Source: Amblyomma americanum (lineage: Eukaryota > Arthropoda > Arachnida > Ixodida > Ixodidae). Taken from it: DNA of 64,000 bases. The stretch is taken from positions 41,005,864 through 41,069,863 of the forward strand of contig NC_135505.1 of NCBI RefSeq assembly GCF_052857255.1, read 5' to 3'. Shown piece by piece: positions 51,419 to 63,662 of this stretch. Both the position numbers and the translations under genes were made by a program. The stretch's first letter is position 1; each line of letters starts with the position of its first letter. The notes below the pieces were generated by a model, which did no database searches, was not told where the DNA came from, and was given only the letters and a program-made list of their open reading frames with translations.

Positions 51419-52341
51419 TTCACCATAAGTTTGGAAGGATATCTGGGCTAAAAATTGTGAAATCACAGCTTGACATGGTCCATACAACCTCTATTAGGTT
51501 GTCAAATATCTCAATATCGAATATCACTAAAACGACTACTGCTATACAAAATATAACATCATTCTTAGAAACACACAACCCAGCTGAAAAGAGCATTGCT
51601 ACACACGCAGTAAAAGCTACCTCTAGCACCATTATTCACGTGTGATGCAAAATCTTTTCGCAAAAGAGTACGAAGTATTGGAAAACCTAACAAGTTCAAA
51701 CATTAGGTGTACTAAATAAAAATGAACTAAATTACTAACAACAGCCCCTGTACATGACCAAGGTTGCAGGACTTCCACCCCTTCCAAATGTTTCCTTAGA
51801 GATAGCCATACACTCTCTTTAATTGAAAAAACACACCACTCATAATTTGTCTTTAATAACTCTCCAATCTATATAGCACAAGTAGAACGGCAATTTAAAA
51901 AAAAAACAAATTCTGTCCTAATGTTTTGAGGGATGTTTTGGACAGCGGAATAAGTAGTCTCTGTGCCTCTAAACAAGCTTGCCGAAACATTTTGATGTCG
52001 GTATATGCCATACTCGTCGTTGGTGCAACTTTACTAAAGCGAAAGACCAATCAGCTCATACTTCTAGTACACTTCTAAAAATGATGCAGCAGCTGGTGGG
52101 CTATGACGTATTGCTGCAAGCTGCAGTTTTTCGCCTACCATAACACTTCTTGTCTGAAGGACACAGACAGAAGGGCCCTCTTGTGCTGCCTTACGGGCTG
52201 TTGATGCACTTGCAAATTTCCTGGCTTCCAGTGCTGCCTTTTGATTTGCACGTTTTTACTTACTGAGATCACTTGAACGGATGCGGATACGAAAGACAAT
52301 GAAACGTTGTATTATATGAGCCTTAATGTTGTAACATTGTA
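51419..52341. other. Intergenic; short coding-like stretch on the minus strand at 52080-52260
   Basis: The minus strand between about 52255 and 52080 reads KRANQKAALEARKFASAS, TARKAAQEGPSVCV and a stop near 52078. This has a protein-like composition and lies downstream of the P-type transposase pseudogene. It might be an exon remnant, but no homologue or splice site could be confirmed. Confidence 0.3.
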
Positions 52342-52450
52342 TCAAATCAAATCAAAATCAGTTTTATTCAAACGACTAGTAGGAAGTACATGTGAATCAT
52401 CTGGGCCCTTAGCCTTCTCGGCTAGACTTGGCCCATGCAGGAAGTGCGAA
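52342..52450 (-). mobile_element. LINE 3' tail with (GATTT)n end
   Basis: On the minus strand GTTTGAATAAAACTGATTTT is followed by a GATTT repeat (TCAAATCAAATCAAAATCA on +). A poly(A)-signal-like word followed by a short A/T repeat is the usual 3' end of CR1/RTE-like LINEs. The palindromic GGGCCCTTAGCC...GGCTAGACTTGGCCC near 52405-52433 may be part of its 3' stem. No ORF. Confidence 0.5.
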
Positions 52451-52790
52451 AAATAATTATAGCGAGACAACTCAGTATTTTACACAGAATTAATGTAACA
52501 GCAGTTATGCGACAGTTATACACAAAGAAAGGCGAAATGCTCAAGAATTTATACAATAGTTCGGAGGACAAAAAAAGGAAGAATGCATCGAAGAAAAACA
52601 CAGGCTTAAGTGGAGTCGAAAATTGCTGGCTCCGGAAAAACAAATTTATATCGGCGATTGAGAATTGGCCCACCTTTATGTTAGCAGGCAGTTGGTTCTA
52701 AATTTTAGCAGTGGTATAGGACAAATGTACACCACTTGCAGAGGCCAGCATTATGTCTTGCAACCGTTTGGCATTGTTTGTTTGTTTGTG

Positions 52791-54626
52791 CTAAGTAGAT
52801 TCGTGCTTTACAAATATGCTTTCGCACATCTGTAACAGGGACACAAGGCTCTCACTTGGAACAGCACGACAACCATCACTATAAGATTTGGACAGAATGA
52901 ACTGTATGCAATTAGCAGCATTTTGTGGACCTGCTATAGACTGCTCACAGAGGTTGCATGCCGTGTTGTTTTTCAGCACAGATGAAGCAAGGTACCCTGC
53001 CATGTACACGAAGGCGCTCTCTTCTGTGCTTCTCATCTCGGGTAAAATGTCGTCAACCTCTTCTGCCCCTTCAATGGATTTCGTGACGTTGTATGGAAAC
53101 TTGAACTGATAATCAGCCAAAAAAAAGCCCCGTCATCAATGTCTAGCTTCCTTTTTTGCAGGCATCAAATACTGAGAAACACCGATAACACGAAGAGCCA
53201 ACTTGCACTGATAGCGTGTATGAATTAGATTCCTTGTGCGAATCATTGACAAGAGGTTCTCAAGGCTATTCTATGTGAAGAGAGCTGTGAGAACAAATTT
53301 GTAGCCCTGTTTATTGAGGTCTTTTTGGAGTGACAGAATGCTAGTGGTGCTAAGCAGCCCACAAGTTTACATAGGTTTCCATGAGCCACCAGCTATTTTA
53401 ATGTTTCGAAAGAGGTTTATGAAGAGCTGCATAAAGTTTACGGCCTTATACTTTTCTTCATTACACTTGCTGAATGCAGTTCCAATGTGCCGGCTGCAAA
53501 TCAAGACAAACCATTTATTTACTTGCTTAAAAACCAGGCTCTGGTTTTGGCTTTTGTGCTTACCAAGCCATTATCAACAAGCTGCTCAATTGCACATGCA
53601 GTCTTGTGGCTCATCAAATCTACTGCTGGGGCTACCTTCATTTTCTCAAAATGGCCTGGAGCAATATGCACCTCACTTAGATGTGGTGCCAGTTTGTAGC
53701 GCTTCTCCTTTTCATGTTCCACTAATTCTATCACAGGCAACATGTGAACAATATTAGTTGGTAACTTCAATTCCTCAACAATGTTGTCAGGCAGCGTTAT
53801 TGTCTGTAGTGTACAGAGGTGATTCCTGGTGTTCTTTAATATTTGTGGAACATCTGCCAGTACACATGTTTTTTGACGGCTCATCAGGATGTGGTGTCGA
53901 GTATGACACCACGCCATTCCATTCTGCTGACACACCAAGCACTCTCCATAAAGCTCGGTTCCCTGCACCCATGTCACTAGTAATGACCACAACATCCAGT
54001 CCAATAGCTCTACACTTCCTTATAATCTCGTGCACAACAGCTGCGCATTCTCTGCCTTTAAAACATGATCCATTGAAATGGCAGCCCACCACTTGCTTCC
54101 ATCGCGTAGAAACACCTCCTACCATGAATGCTAAGCAGTGGGTGGTTAAAACAGGATCAACTCTTTTTTGTCCTAGAGTGGTAAAGCCACACACACTTTG
54201 AGAGCTTTGGTCGCACTCGAGCTTGTCATGCAGTTGCGTTTCATCTATTATAAGAACACATTTTCTTTCGTGTTGCTTAAATGCTACTACCTTGCACTTC
54301 ATCGTCTAAAACACTTCTTGGAGGATCCCGGGTTCAAAATTGATGCCTTGCATATGTTCACGTAAAGTATGTTCAGCTAGCAGAGGCTGACCTTCAGAAA
54401 TGAGGAGGTTGTAGCCTGTAGAGCCACACGCGAAGTGCAGTCTTAGAGCCTTTTTGATTTTTACGGCAGACCACGGGCAGCCAGTGTTTTTCTCCCTGCC
54501 TAGGGCTGGTACTTGATCCTGAGTGAAGAGTCTTTCGATGCCCTTTTTGAGTCTTGCGTTTCCTTGCACAAGGCCTTTATTTTTTTTATGCAGGTGCCTT
54601 ACCTGACGTTGTGGGTCTGCCACTTT
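52791..54626 (-). pseudogene. P-element/THAP9-like transposase, main exon, degenerate
   Basis: A cut-and-paste transposase of the P superfamily. From the acceptor at 54627 (CTTCAG on the minus strand) it reads KVADPQRQVRHLHKKNKGLV (coiled coil), NLLISEGQPLLAEHTLREHM, NFEPGILQEVF and TAG (near 54303). Then come ERKCVLIIDETQLHDKLECD (first catalytic D region), CLAFMVGGVSTRWKQVVGCH and DVVVITSDMGAGNRALWRVL (second D region). After a frame change near 53885 it reads VLADVPQILKNTRNHLCTL and HIAPGHFEKMKVAPAVDLMS. The far C terminus in 52791-53120 has TEESAFVYMAGYLASSVLK. Between 53500 and 53120 several stops occur, with a LENLLSMIRTRN-like remnant near 53240. The order and motifs fit THAP9/P-element transposases. 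Confidence 0.85.
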
Positions 54627-55342
54627 CTGAAGCATCATAATCCAAACAAGTGTTATGAGTACATCAGTATTAAAGCAGAAATCAGCAGTAAAGTACTACT
54701 TTAGTCAAGCATAGGCTGAAATCCCATACTTCGAAGGACAAACAAGGCCATTATTGTATGCATGCACAAGGCTCAAACTTTTATAATACTATCATCCAAA
54801 AAATAGTCTCATTAGCGGTTGTTTTAATGGCGTGTGGCTTGTAAATGCCTGAAACTGAGCAAATTCCCGGCCTAAGAACTTATAAGGTTACTTATTCCTC
54901 GGACTGTATTTTCCTTCTGGAACTTGAAAAATTCTAGCAAACAAACATGCAGTAATCTTTTCAGACCACTTATAGTGATGCCAGCCCAGTTAATGTCATG
55001 TTCGTTCAGGCATTCGTTTAATATTTTAAGCGTGTGGTCAGTAAAAAACATTGCCATCTTGCCTGTACCTTTTATTACCGTTCCCTCATTGTTTATGTAA
55101 TGCGAACTCTGTTTCCAGGTTGGGGCTCTCTATACTTCACTGCGAAAAGTGGTCTCCTTGTTGTGGTCATCCACTCTAGACAGTAGCAAATCACTCTGCT
55201 TAAGAGTACAAGGCTGACTTGCACACTGCGCTTGCTAAACATTTTTACAGGTCATTTACAGTGATTTAACTCAAGCGACAACATAAATTAGTGGAACAAA
55301 GTGATATAAATGGAAATATGAATACAAGCTACAGAGGCCTAC

Positions 55343-56433
55343 CTTTCTGGGTGAGATCTGTTGTGGTAGGATCAATGAAGGCTCATGGGAGCTACTGGTT
55401 GTGCTTGCTTCGTAATTGGTTTCTTTAATTTTAGAACAAGTGCCCAATGACTCACTGGATGCAGCAGATGCTCTTAGCATCAATTTGGCTGCTTGAAGGT
55501 CAGAACAAGTGCCAACCGTCACTATACGACATGACAGCTTGAATAATTTGCACCGAGACAAGAGCACAGCTGTCAGCAGGGCTGCATGGTTTACCTGGTG
55601 AGATGGGCACTCTTGATTTGATGCAGCCATGAGCACAGAATCAGCTGGAGAGGTCGTTGTGCTTGAATCAACCTGAAGTGTGTAGAGTAGGCTTGTCAGT
55701 ATATGCCACAGTCAAACAACTGATACTAGAAGAAATCACGCAGAAGGCTCACATGTTGTGGCCATTGTGCAATTGAAAAGCTGTGCGAAAAAGAAAGGCT
55801 TTAGATGCATCTGGAGTCCCTTGCTCACTTTAAAAAGCATAAAATAAATACCACAACGGCAGACAAAAAACATTTTGCGATATTTAATAAGCCACAGTAG
55901 CTTACCTCTTCAAATAAGGACTGCTCTGGCAAAGCATTCCTTATAAGAGGCACTGTAGTAGATGACTTCGGCACTGCATGGCAAGTAGCATTTGTGGAGT
56001 TCCTGGATTCTCCAGGTGGGCATTGTTGAAGTGAAGTGGCCCCGGGCATGGAGGCAAGAATCAAAATTTGAAAGCAGCGACCTGCCCGGCTGAAATGCAC
56101 AGTATACCTATTTGAACAGGCAACTGCGACATGATTCAAAGAAGGAAAAAATCAGGCAGCTCATCTGCTGTAATGGACAAGTTCGAAACGAAGCAGATTC
56201 AGGCAGAGGCAAGGTTGCATAGGTGCACATCATCGAAGTTCTTGTTTTTAACACAGAGTAAACGCTGCAGCATGAGTCCATGACACAGGAAAACCAAATA
56301 GGCCCTTAGAGAGAACCAAAAGCCACACGTAATCTGAATAGGTGTGGCATCTTACATTTTCATGCAGGCACTCCACCGAATCAGCTCCTACAGGAACAGT
56401 GCTTGGAGCTGAGATGCTCACTGTGAAAGTACA
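55343..56433 (-). pseudogene. Upstream exons of the P-like transposase gene
   Basis: Three exon-like pieces with good splice words on the minus strand. Exon 56433-56356 (CTFTVSISAPSTVPVGADSV) has donor GTAAGA. Exon 56089-55906 (QQCPPGESRNSTNATCHAVP ... EQSLFEE) has acceptor TTTCAG and donor GTAAGC. Exon 55672-55343 (VDSSTTTSPADSVLMAASNQ ... SLILPQQISPRK) has acceptor CTTCAG and donor GTAGGC. The last joins in phase 0 to KVADPQ of the main exon across a 716-bp intron. They look like the low-complexity linker that follows the THAP domain. The THAP zinc domain itself is not found; the next sequence to the right is array unit 4. Phase between the first two exons does not fit cleanly. Confidence 0.55.
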
Positions 56434-56785
56434 CTGCTGGAGTAAATACACAGACAAAGGTAGCTGAATGAATGCTGAACAAATTAAGTATCCAGACAAC
56501 TTAGCAGAAAACATTCGTGAAAACCTAAGATGTAAACAGCAGCAAAAGTATTTAATTATTACTCGGAATAATAAACAGCACAAAACTGACAGGCACAAAG
56601 GAGACCAAGCTGAGGGGTTTTAGGATCAAGGTGAGAGAGGCTAGGCCCATCCTGAAGCAACAGCTCCCCTCCCGAGCAGGCACAGGGTGAGATGCCCCTG
56701 TTCAGTCTGAATTGACATGGCCATAACAAGACAGGGCTAGATAGAGAAAGGCAAAAAAGGAGGTTTCGTTCAGGACGCATGTTCA

Positions 56786-57209
56786 AAGCCAACATTTATC
56801 GGCGCGATGCTTGACGATCTCAAGTTGGGGCTCGCCTCTCCAATCGATGCAGTTACCACTTCGCGAGGCACCTGAATATACTTGGCGTTCAATATAATAT
56901 CCCTCTCACGAAGTAAGTTACGCATCGACCTACTGCTCCAATCACGAAGCCATGCTACTGCCGATCAACTTGGACCCGCCGACGTCGTCACCTGAGCCCT
57001 TGTATGACGATGGGGAATAAGATGCAACATGGTTCAGGCACCGGTCGGACAACGACTACGACATTCAAGCAGAGTATGAGGTGGAAATTACATGCAGACC
57101 CGATGAAGGAATCTCGCATCTATGCCACCGGTCCGCTCAGAAAAGTAATGTCATCCTTCCGCAAAGTGGTATCATCGAGCTGAAAAGTGGTGTCTTCACC
57201 GGAGGATAA
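56786..57209 (+). pseudogene. Unrecognised conserved frame in block gamma, copy 4
   Basis: Reads KPTFIGAMLDDLKLGLASPI, DAVTTSRGT and TGA, then after a shift HEVSYASTYCSNHEAMLLPI, NLDPPTSSPEPLYDDGE, TAA at 57018-57020, DATWFRHRSDNDYDIQAEYE, VEITCRPDEGISHLCHRSAQ and KSNVILPQSGIIELKSGVFT to a stop at 57207-57209. Residues match copy 3 over the whole length. From the shared TAA to the end, 63 codons, there is no further break in this copy. Function unknown; the acidic SSPEP...DDGE stretch would suit a nuclear or regulatory protein, but that is a guess. Confidence 0.5.
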
Positions 57210-57399
57210 GGTGAAAAAAGGAGACCTTGATTGTCTGCGTTTTGTATGGATGTCAGAACCGTCAGCGAAAAACCAATATAGTATATTAGTAAAGATTGTA
57301 TATCAAAGTTAATACCGCTATTTTGCTATTTTGGTGTCGCTACAAGCAAGGGCTGGGAATTTAAACAGCCGAACAGCGGAATGCAGACGTCACTCTCTC

Positions 57400-59740
57400 C
57401 GGCACGCCCTTTATTTATCTTGCACAATTTGCTGAAAACACGAATGTAAGGTGTACCCTTAAATTTTTGTTTTCTTCGAACCTTATGCTGAGGTAATGTT
57501 AACTTCTCTTCGTAGAATTAATGTTCTTGACAGAAGGAGGGGCTACGTTCAGTGAACAAGAAATTGAGAGAAAATCAGATTCTTGAGAAATTGGGGTAAC
57601 AGAGAGCTTTCTTTTCTCCAATTCGGCTTCTAGCCGAAAAGTTGCAATTGCTATGACTCCAATGGAAGTCTTTTGCTGCAGATTTAATTTCTCACGGGTC
57701 TGTTTACGTCCACCTCAATCATAAGAAGTGTCTATGCTAAAAATTATTTTTTATCGGAATTCTCCTCCTCAAAAGACAGACCGCAGAGCACATTAGGGGT
57801 ACTTATCTATTGGAAGCACATGATTTTAAACTAGCCGGAAAAAACGTTTTGCGTGACTCCAAATTTCGATGGCTGCTGTTCCTGCCATTAAGTTGTTTCT
57901 TATAACCGATCTAAGATATATGTTTTCGGAGATACTTTGTACAGATGAAGCAATGCACATTGATAGAAATATGCAGCTGCTTCCTTGTTTTATGATATAT
58001 ATAGGTCAGTCTGTAACTATGTTAGGAATACTAACAATGGTTGACGCAGCTGATGTAAAAATGGTGTGCAAAAATACATTATGTAGAGCTTCCGTTAAAG
58101 TATAAACTGTGGGAGGTTACTTAGCTAAGCGCATTCCATTCGTCTGCTTTCAGACTTTAAGGTCTTTAGGACTATAATTTTCCATAATGAAATTTACAAT
58201 AAAAAGATATTATGATCGCGACACTGAGGACATCTTTTTTATTTATAGACACTTATCTTTTGACTTCTTACTTGCCTGATCACAAGGTTGAATACAGAAC
58301 GAATTCCAAAAATTGGTTACGGTCGCAACGAATAAGCAGAATTAAAAATAAGGTCGAACAAAAATTTCACGACGAAGTACACCTAGTGGCAATATTTGCG
58401 AGGCAGACTAATAACACCGTAGGGATCAATAACATCTACAACAAGTTTCATACTGAGATCGGAGACAAGAAGCAGTACTGAAAGTAATTTTATGCGACAA
58501 CAACCCTAAGCAACTCAGCACTCCTGCTGACACTTGAGATACGAACTAAAGAATTATCAAGTAGAAGACTGGTGATTCCACTCCGTTATTTTATTAGATC
58601 AGAATTTGGAGCGTCTGTAATAGCAACCAACAGAACGCGATCAATGACTCCTGTAGAAGTAATTTATTTACGCGCGAACATAACGACAACAAACATCAGT
58701 TCCGGAAAGAGACGACAAGACAACATATAACATGCGATAGCCAAGTTACGAAGAACGAAAACACCATAAAGCACGAATTTCCGAATTTTAAAGGAGCGAC
58801 GAAACAGCGAACATAACGGCATGAATTTAGGGCATAGGGAACGGCATCAACAATTTGTCTTCTTCGGATTACAAGAGCCTTGCGAGCTGTGGGGTCCAGT
58901 GGATAGGCGCCATATCATAGATTTCTAACCAGGCTGTAAGCAGGAAAAAATTAATCTCATGTAAACACGGTTGCCTGGTCAGTTCTTTGTTCGCTATGTG
59001 TGTGTAATTACTTATATAGTTATGCACCTGCATTGCCAAGGGGTAATACAGGAAAAGGCTGTAAGGGAAAATTTTCCGAGTGTTTGCGCCTTACTTTGAA
59101 ATGTGCATTTGATTAAAAGAAGAAACTCGATTGAACAGGCATATATTTCTTCAGTCAAACTCGCCTAACATCTCATGTACAGAAGTCATGGAAAGTTAAG
59201 AGATCAGAGAAACAATGAAAAAAATTTGTCAGCGCTATCTAATGCCGCATCACTGTACTAGAATTAAGCGCAGTGAGGCATCCTTAATTTGCTAGCCTGT
59301 CCCCCGATACATTTCCGTTAGACAGTGATTTTTCAACAGATAAGCCGCACGGGACCGGTGTTCGCGTGAGTACCCGCAGGCTATATAAGGCAGCAAACAG
59401 CCCGCGCGAGCTTTTCGATTAGTCTGGCTCTACCACAAATTGCTAAAGTACCGGCTGGTTAAACGTACGTTCAGCATGCTTTCTAAAGCAACCCATGGGT
59501 TCCGCTTGACTAGAGATATTCCCAGGTGACAATGCTATTCAGTGAAACATAAATTAGTCAGTTAGTCCAGCAGAGCTCTTGTCTCCAGTGAAAATTGAGG
59601 CGTATGCCTGAGAACTAATAGAGTCGTATCGTTGAGCTCACTTTGTTACGTGGCACACATCGGGGATATTTTACGCGAGACCGGCGTTTCACAAATTAGG
59701 CGCGCACAACCACAAGACTGAAATGCGCGCAGAGGTGTGC
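57400..59740. other. Array unit 4 spacer, no gene
   Basis: Delta, epsilon and zeta blocks. The stretch 58880-59270 has no partner in the window. AT-rich; open frames at 57869-58105 and 58212-58481 are not conserved in the other copies. Confidence 0.45.
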
Positions 59741-59849
59741 CGTGATAGAAATTGGCAATAAAGGTATACATATAAAACGCCTCGCATGCGCGTGAACTCG
59801 CCCGCCCGCCAAGCCTGCCACAGCGGAAGTGAGCAGCGGTTCCATATGG

Positions 59850-59855
59850 TTTATT
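59850..59855 (-). terminator. Poly(A) signal of zinc-finger copy 3
   Basis: AATAAA on the minus strand in AAGAAATAAACCATATG, matching the place in copies 1 and 2. Confidence 0.45.
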
Positions 59856-60129
59856 TCTTTAAAAAGCGGGAAGAGTGGTTGCAGGTGAATGAGCACTCGA
59901 ACGCCGCAGGGCGTCGACATGCTTTTGAGTCGTGTAGAATTACTTCCCGTAACAGCGAAGAAAACTCCAGATACTGATTCCGCCCTTTGTTTTTTTTATT
60001 TCGTTAATGTCAGCTTTGCAACCAGAAAACGTACGCACTGCAATTCTTCTTGGTGCCCACGCAACTGTTTCTTGATTCCCGATTGTTGTGTAGGGGTTCC
60101 TTTTTGTTTTTTGATGGAACCATGAAGGA

Positions 60130-60580
60130 GTCACACGGCGTCCTGTGCAGGGGTTACCGGAGGCTGCATATCCAGCTCTCGTACTTCTTTGATTTGCTGT
60201 GGTGCGGGAATCTGTACCGGAATAGCATGTAATCTGGTGTGGGCTCTTATTTCCGAGTGCGTCCTCACGTGTCTCCTAAGTTTGCCCTTTCAGAAAAAGC
60301 CCTTTCCACAGTGACGGCAAACAAATGACTCAGACGTGCCACCGAAAGTAAGCTGCTCTGTGCGGTGACGCTTGAGGCTTGAGGCATTGTTAAAATAACT
60401 TCTGTTGTCTACGCACTTCTACTGCTTCTCCCATTCGTGGACCATCTTATGGTTGACGAGCTTCTGTCGCTGTATTAATCTTTTCCCGCAGTCGTCGCAC
60501 CGGAATTGCCGCACGCATGAGTGAGTCAGTCCGTGTCTGTTGAAATTGTATAAGTAAGGAAGAAAGAAGAGAATAAGGGG
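60130..60580 (-). pseudogene. C2H2 zinc-finger terminal exon, copy 3, heavily decayed
   Basis: Minus strand: NFNRHGLTHSCVRQFRCDDC (split finger end and second finger start), GKRLIQRQKLVNHKMVHEWE, a TAG, KCVDNRSYFNNASSLKRHRT, FVCRHCGKGFF, a TGA and KGKLRRHVRTH. The finger order of copy 1 is kept, but a cysteine and several linker residues are changed, two stops interrupt it, and the acceptor AG seen in the other copies has become TATAC. Reading ends with PVTPAQDAV, like the PVASPQDTL end of copy 1. Confidence 0.78.
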
Positions 60581-61369
60581 AGGTGGCACAATGCGCAAGA
60601 CAACCTCATAACCGGGTGAAATAAGGAAGAGGGAAATAACCATTGCACCTCAAAAACACCACTATCTGCCATTCAGCTTTTATGTTGCAACGTTTACATG
60701 GCTTCGAAAGGAGCGTAATGCAGCCATTTGACGCAGCAACTGGCAGCTTAATGAAGCTGTGTTCGGCGCTTAAAACTCATTTCTTCTCTTACAGAACACT
60801 CACAAGAAAAGGTGTCAAAATAAGGAGCATATATTGGGGCTTAGAACCTCGCCAAACACTGAACTTCACAGCAACGCGGAACGCGAACATAAAACACACT
60901 CTTCGCCGAATCGCTTTCCTACGCAGCGACACTAGTGGTCCGCCCCTGTCTCACTTGTAACTCCGGGCGCTTCTTCACCAGTTGCGTTTCCGTTCGCGAT
61001 TTTTTGTCAGGTGCCGCGGTATTGCTGGTTGATGTGTCTAGGTTAAAGACGTGATCCCTCACAGCCGTATAAACGCAGCCTAATTCACTTGTTCCTTCTG
61101 AACGGAGATGGATGGCATGAAAACTTCGCCGAAAAAATGGAAGATATGCAGTCTATTCTAACAGCGTATTAGTCTGATGAACGACCAGAACACATAGTGA
61201 CTTCAGACATAAGCAGAAGGCATGCTTAGAGGAGCGAGATGCTTGGAAACGCTTGATAGTGCTGGTCAGCTTACATATAGCCATTTGCCAAAGACCGCCA
61301 AACATTCGCTGACGTTTGCTCTACGGTAACGCCACCACTGTTCCCGTCCTGCACGGCCAATCAATAGCA

Positions 61370-61650
61370 AAGTGCAACACAGAATCAAATTGCGGCTTAC
61401 TTGTTATCGCTAGAGTAATGGCAGAAGCCGCAGCGGTGCCTTCCTCTAATGCTGGGCGGATGCTTGCGCAGCCAGTTCTCTTCCAAATCCGTGTTCTCAT
61501 AGAAGATGGCACCACATGCGTTACCAGGCAACACCGTGATTAAAGCGGATTAACTGTTCCCAGTCTCGGAGACCAAACGGACTCAAGTACGAAGGTCTAA
61601 TGGACTACGAACATGTGGCTGCTCTGCCGTCAAAGCTTGCATTCTAAACG
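61370..61650 (-). pseudogene. C2H2 zinc-finger upstream exon, copy 3
   Basis: Minus strand from the ATG near 61645: MQALTAEQPHVRSPLDLRT, TGA, VRLVSETGNS, TAA, then NACGAIFYENTDLEENWLRK and HRCGFCHYSSDNK before a donor-like GTAAGC. The first finger has lost its first cysteine and a histidine. The second half-finger C-x2-C is kept in the same frame as the rest, which is what shows the one-base lesion in copy 1. Confidence 0.7.
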
Positions 61651-62449
61651 GCCAATAATCCCAGGCGCACGAATCACGACAGAAGGCGCGCTATAGTGAC
61701 CACCACTGCCTCATTAATATCTTTGTACTTTGTAATATTGCCGGTATCAGGTTACTACCAAAAGTGCACACGTGTAAAAGATAAAAAGAGCAGCAGGTGC
61801 TCAAGCTGCCTTACCATATCAGTTGTTTCCAATTTTTCAAGGTCATGTTTTTCATTTTCGGTAAAACTTGTTTCAGGGCATGAAAAGATTGAGCTTTCGT
61901 ATGTGCTCTATACAATCATCGAAATTGCGTTGCGTGCTGTAACGGCTCAGAGCTCCAAAGTACATTACAAGTAAAAGTGAAATGAAATAGTCCCCTTTGC
62001 ACGTTGTTTGATCTCTTATCTGCACATATCGCTTTTGTATTAACTGCGTGCAGTGATATATAGAAAAAATGACGGCTGGCTGTTTAAATACCGTAAATTA
62101 TTGGAATAAAGATTAAACAAACTCATTATAAGGATACGACATGATGTTTCAGCACTGCCCCGCTTCGTCATCATCGCTGCCGCCTTAGAGTCACTTTCTG
62201 GCTGAAGCGTTTTCCGCATCCTGGCTCTCTTTTACTGGTGTGACCTGACTGCAGCCTGGGTTCGTCGCAGCAAGCCATCAATAAATCCACTCTTCACTTG
62301 GTGGAGCCGCTACGATTCTCACCTCCTACGACGTCCTGGAATTCCGCAGTCTCACGGTGTCCGTTCCCATGGTGGCGACAGGCTAGCAACACCTAGACCC
62401 ACTTTCACCTGTCGCCTTATGTCAACGAGACCACGCTATCTTCATTAGC

Positions 62450-63400
62450 ATCTGCGACCAAGATGTCGAGGACTGGTTCTCAGCCTCCGAGCGGGTGAGT
62501 CGACCCACCAATTTGGATGATGCTCTCAAGCTTAACAACGTAATGTTATAATTAGCTACCGTTTCCATTACGTCGTATTGGAACGACGATTCAGACCTCA
62601 CCACCTGGCCTACCTTTAAAACCGTCTTAGCTTAAGTATTCGGCCTTCCAGTCGTTCGCAAATTTCGTGCTTAGCAGCACCTGCGCACGCGAGTGCAGCA
62701 GGCATGAGGAAGCTTCACAAGTTACATGGGGGACGTCGCGGACTTTTGTCAACGTATCACGCCGGCCACGTCAGAAGAAAATAACATTCGGCACGCCTTG
62801 AAAGGCAACGATGACAACGCATTCAACATGCTCATTCCAAAGAGCCCGGCTACCACCGCGACGCCCTGCTAACTTCGTCAGAGCTGTCACGAGCTATGCA
62901 AGGAGCGTCTCGAGCCAGGAGGTTCCACACCCTGCTGACGCGTTGTTGGCAGGACTTTCCCCGGACATCGAGAACTCTTGCCTCTCCGCCGACAGCAAGC
63001 AGCTTGGACGCGAGCAGGTCGCCCGTCGGCTGTTGCTGCCGGATCTCAACCATTCCTTGCCCCGCAACTCAGGGACGAAACGCAGTGACAGATTTCCAAA
63101 CCTTTCCCGTCCGGCCATCCTCCGCCTCCTGTGGCTGCCCCGCTGCCGTTTGCTGAGTGCACTCTCACTCCCCCTGCCCCTCCCCCTCCCGTTGCGCCAC
63201 TGAATTACCCCGAAGCCTTCGCGCTACACACCAATCCGGCTGCGCTTCTTCCCTACGTCGAAGCAGTACCTCGTCCAGACTCCTTCCTGCCATATGGGTA
63301 TAATTCGCCGCCCTTAGTACTCGCCACGCACTTTTGCTAGGCCTAGGCCGCCACCGTACAATCGCCCGCACATCTGAAAATGACCTAATGTACTCTCCTT
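62450..63400 (+). pseudogene. gag: Gypsy F gag, multiple breaks
   Basis: In broken frames: DQDVEDWFSASERV near 62460 (capsid start), SDLTTWPTFKTVLA near 62595, GSFTSYMGDVADFCQRITPA and SEENNIRHALKGNDDNAFNM near 62710-62830. These match the capsid order of Gypsy D (YASYMEDVIALCRCFSPTMP ... FNIRIAQNP). A proline-rich part follows near 63090-63300. Stops separate nearly every piece. Confidence 0.72.
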
Positions 63401-63662
63401 GCGACATAGCCGCACACTTCACACTCTACTGCCGACGCCGCATGCTGCTGTCTGACCGTGCACCACCTGTGATGTCCTGTTACTTGTTCCCAGTTCACCG
63501 CGCCAGAGTCTTATGCTCATCACACCTTCCAGTCCCGTAGCTCATCATACGTTCATTTCCCGTAGCTCATGTTCACCTCGAGGCAGCTCTATTTCGCCCA
63601 TTTGCCACCGACCTTCCTCTACCGGGCCTGCATAAGCAGGGGCGCAGTTTCAGTGGCACGAA

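Larger units (their letters stand above)
56600..62125 (-). repeat. Array unit 4, the most complete copy
   Basis: Order left to right: gamma (56600-57400), delta (57450-58000), epsilon (58000-58880), zeta (59270-59740), zinc-finger block (59740-61650) and spacer (61670-62125). It gives the best estimate of the unit, about 5.5 kb. It starts with GGAGACCAAGCTGAGGGGTT (unit 3: GGAGACCAATATGAGGGGCT). Divergence from units 1-3 is considerable by eye. Confidence 0.8.
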
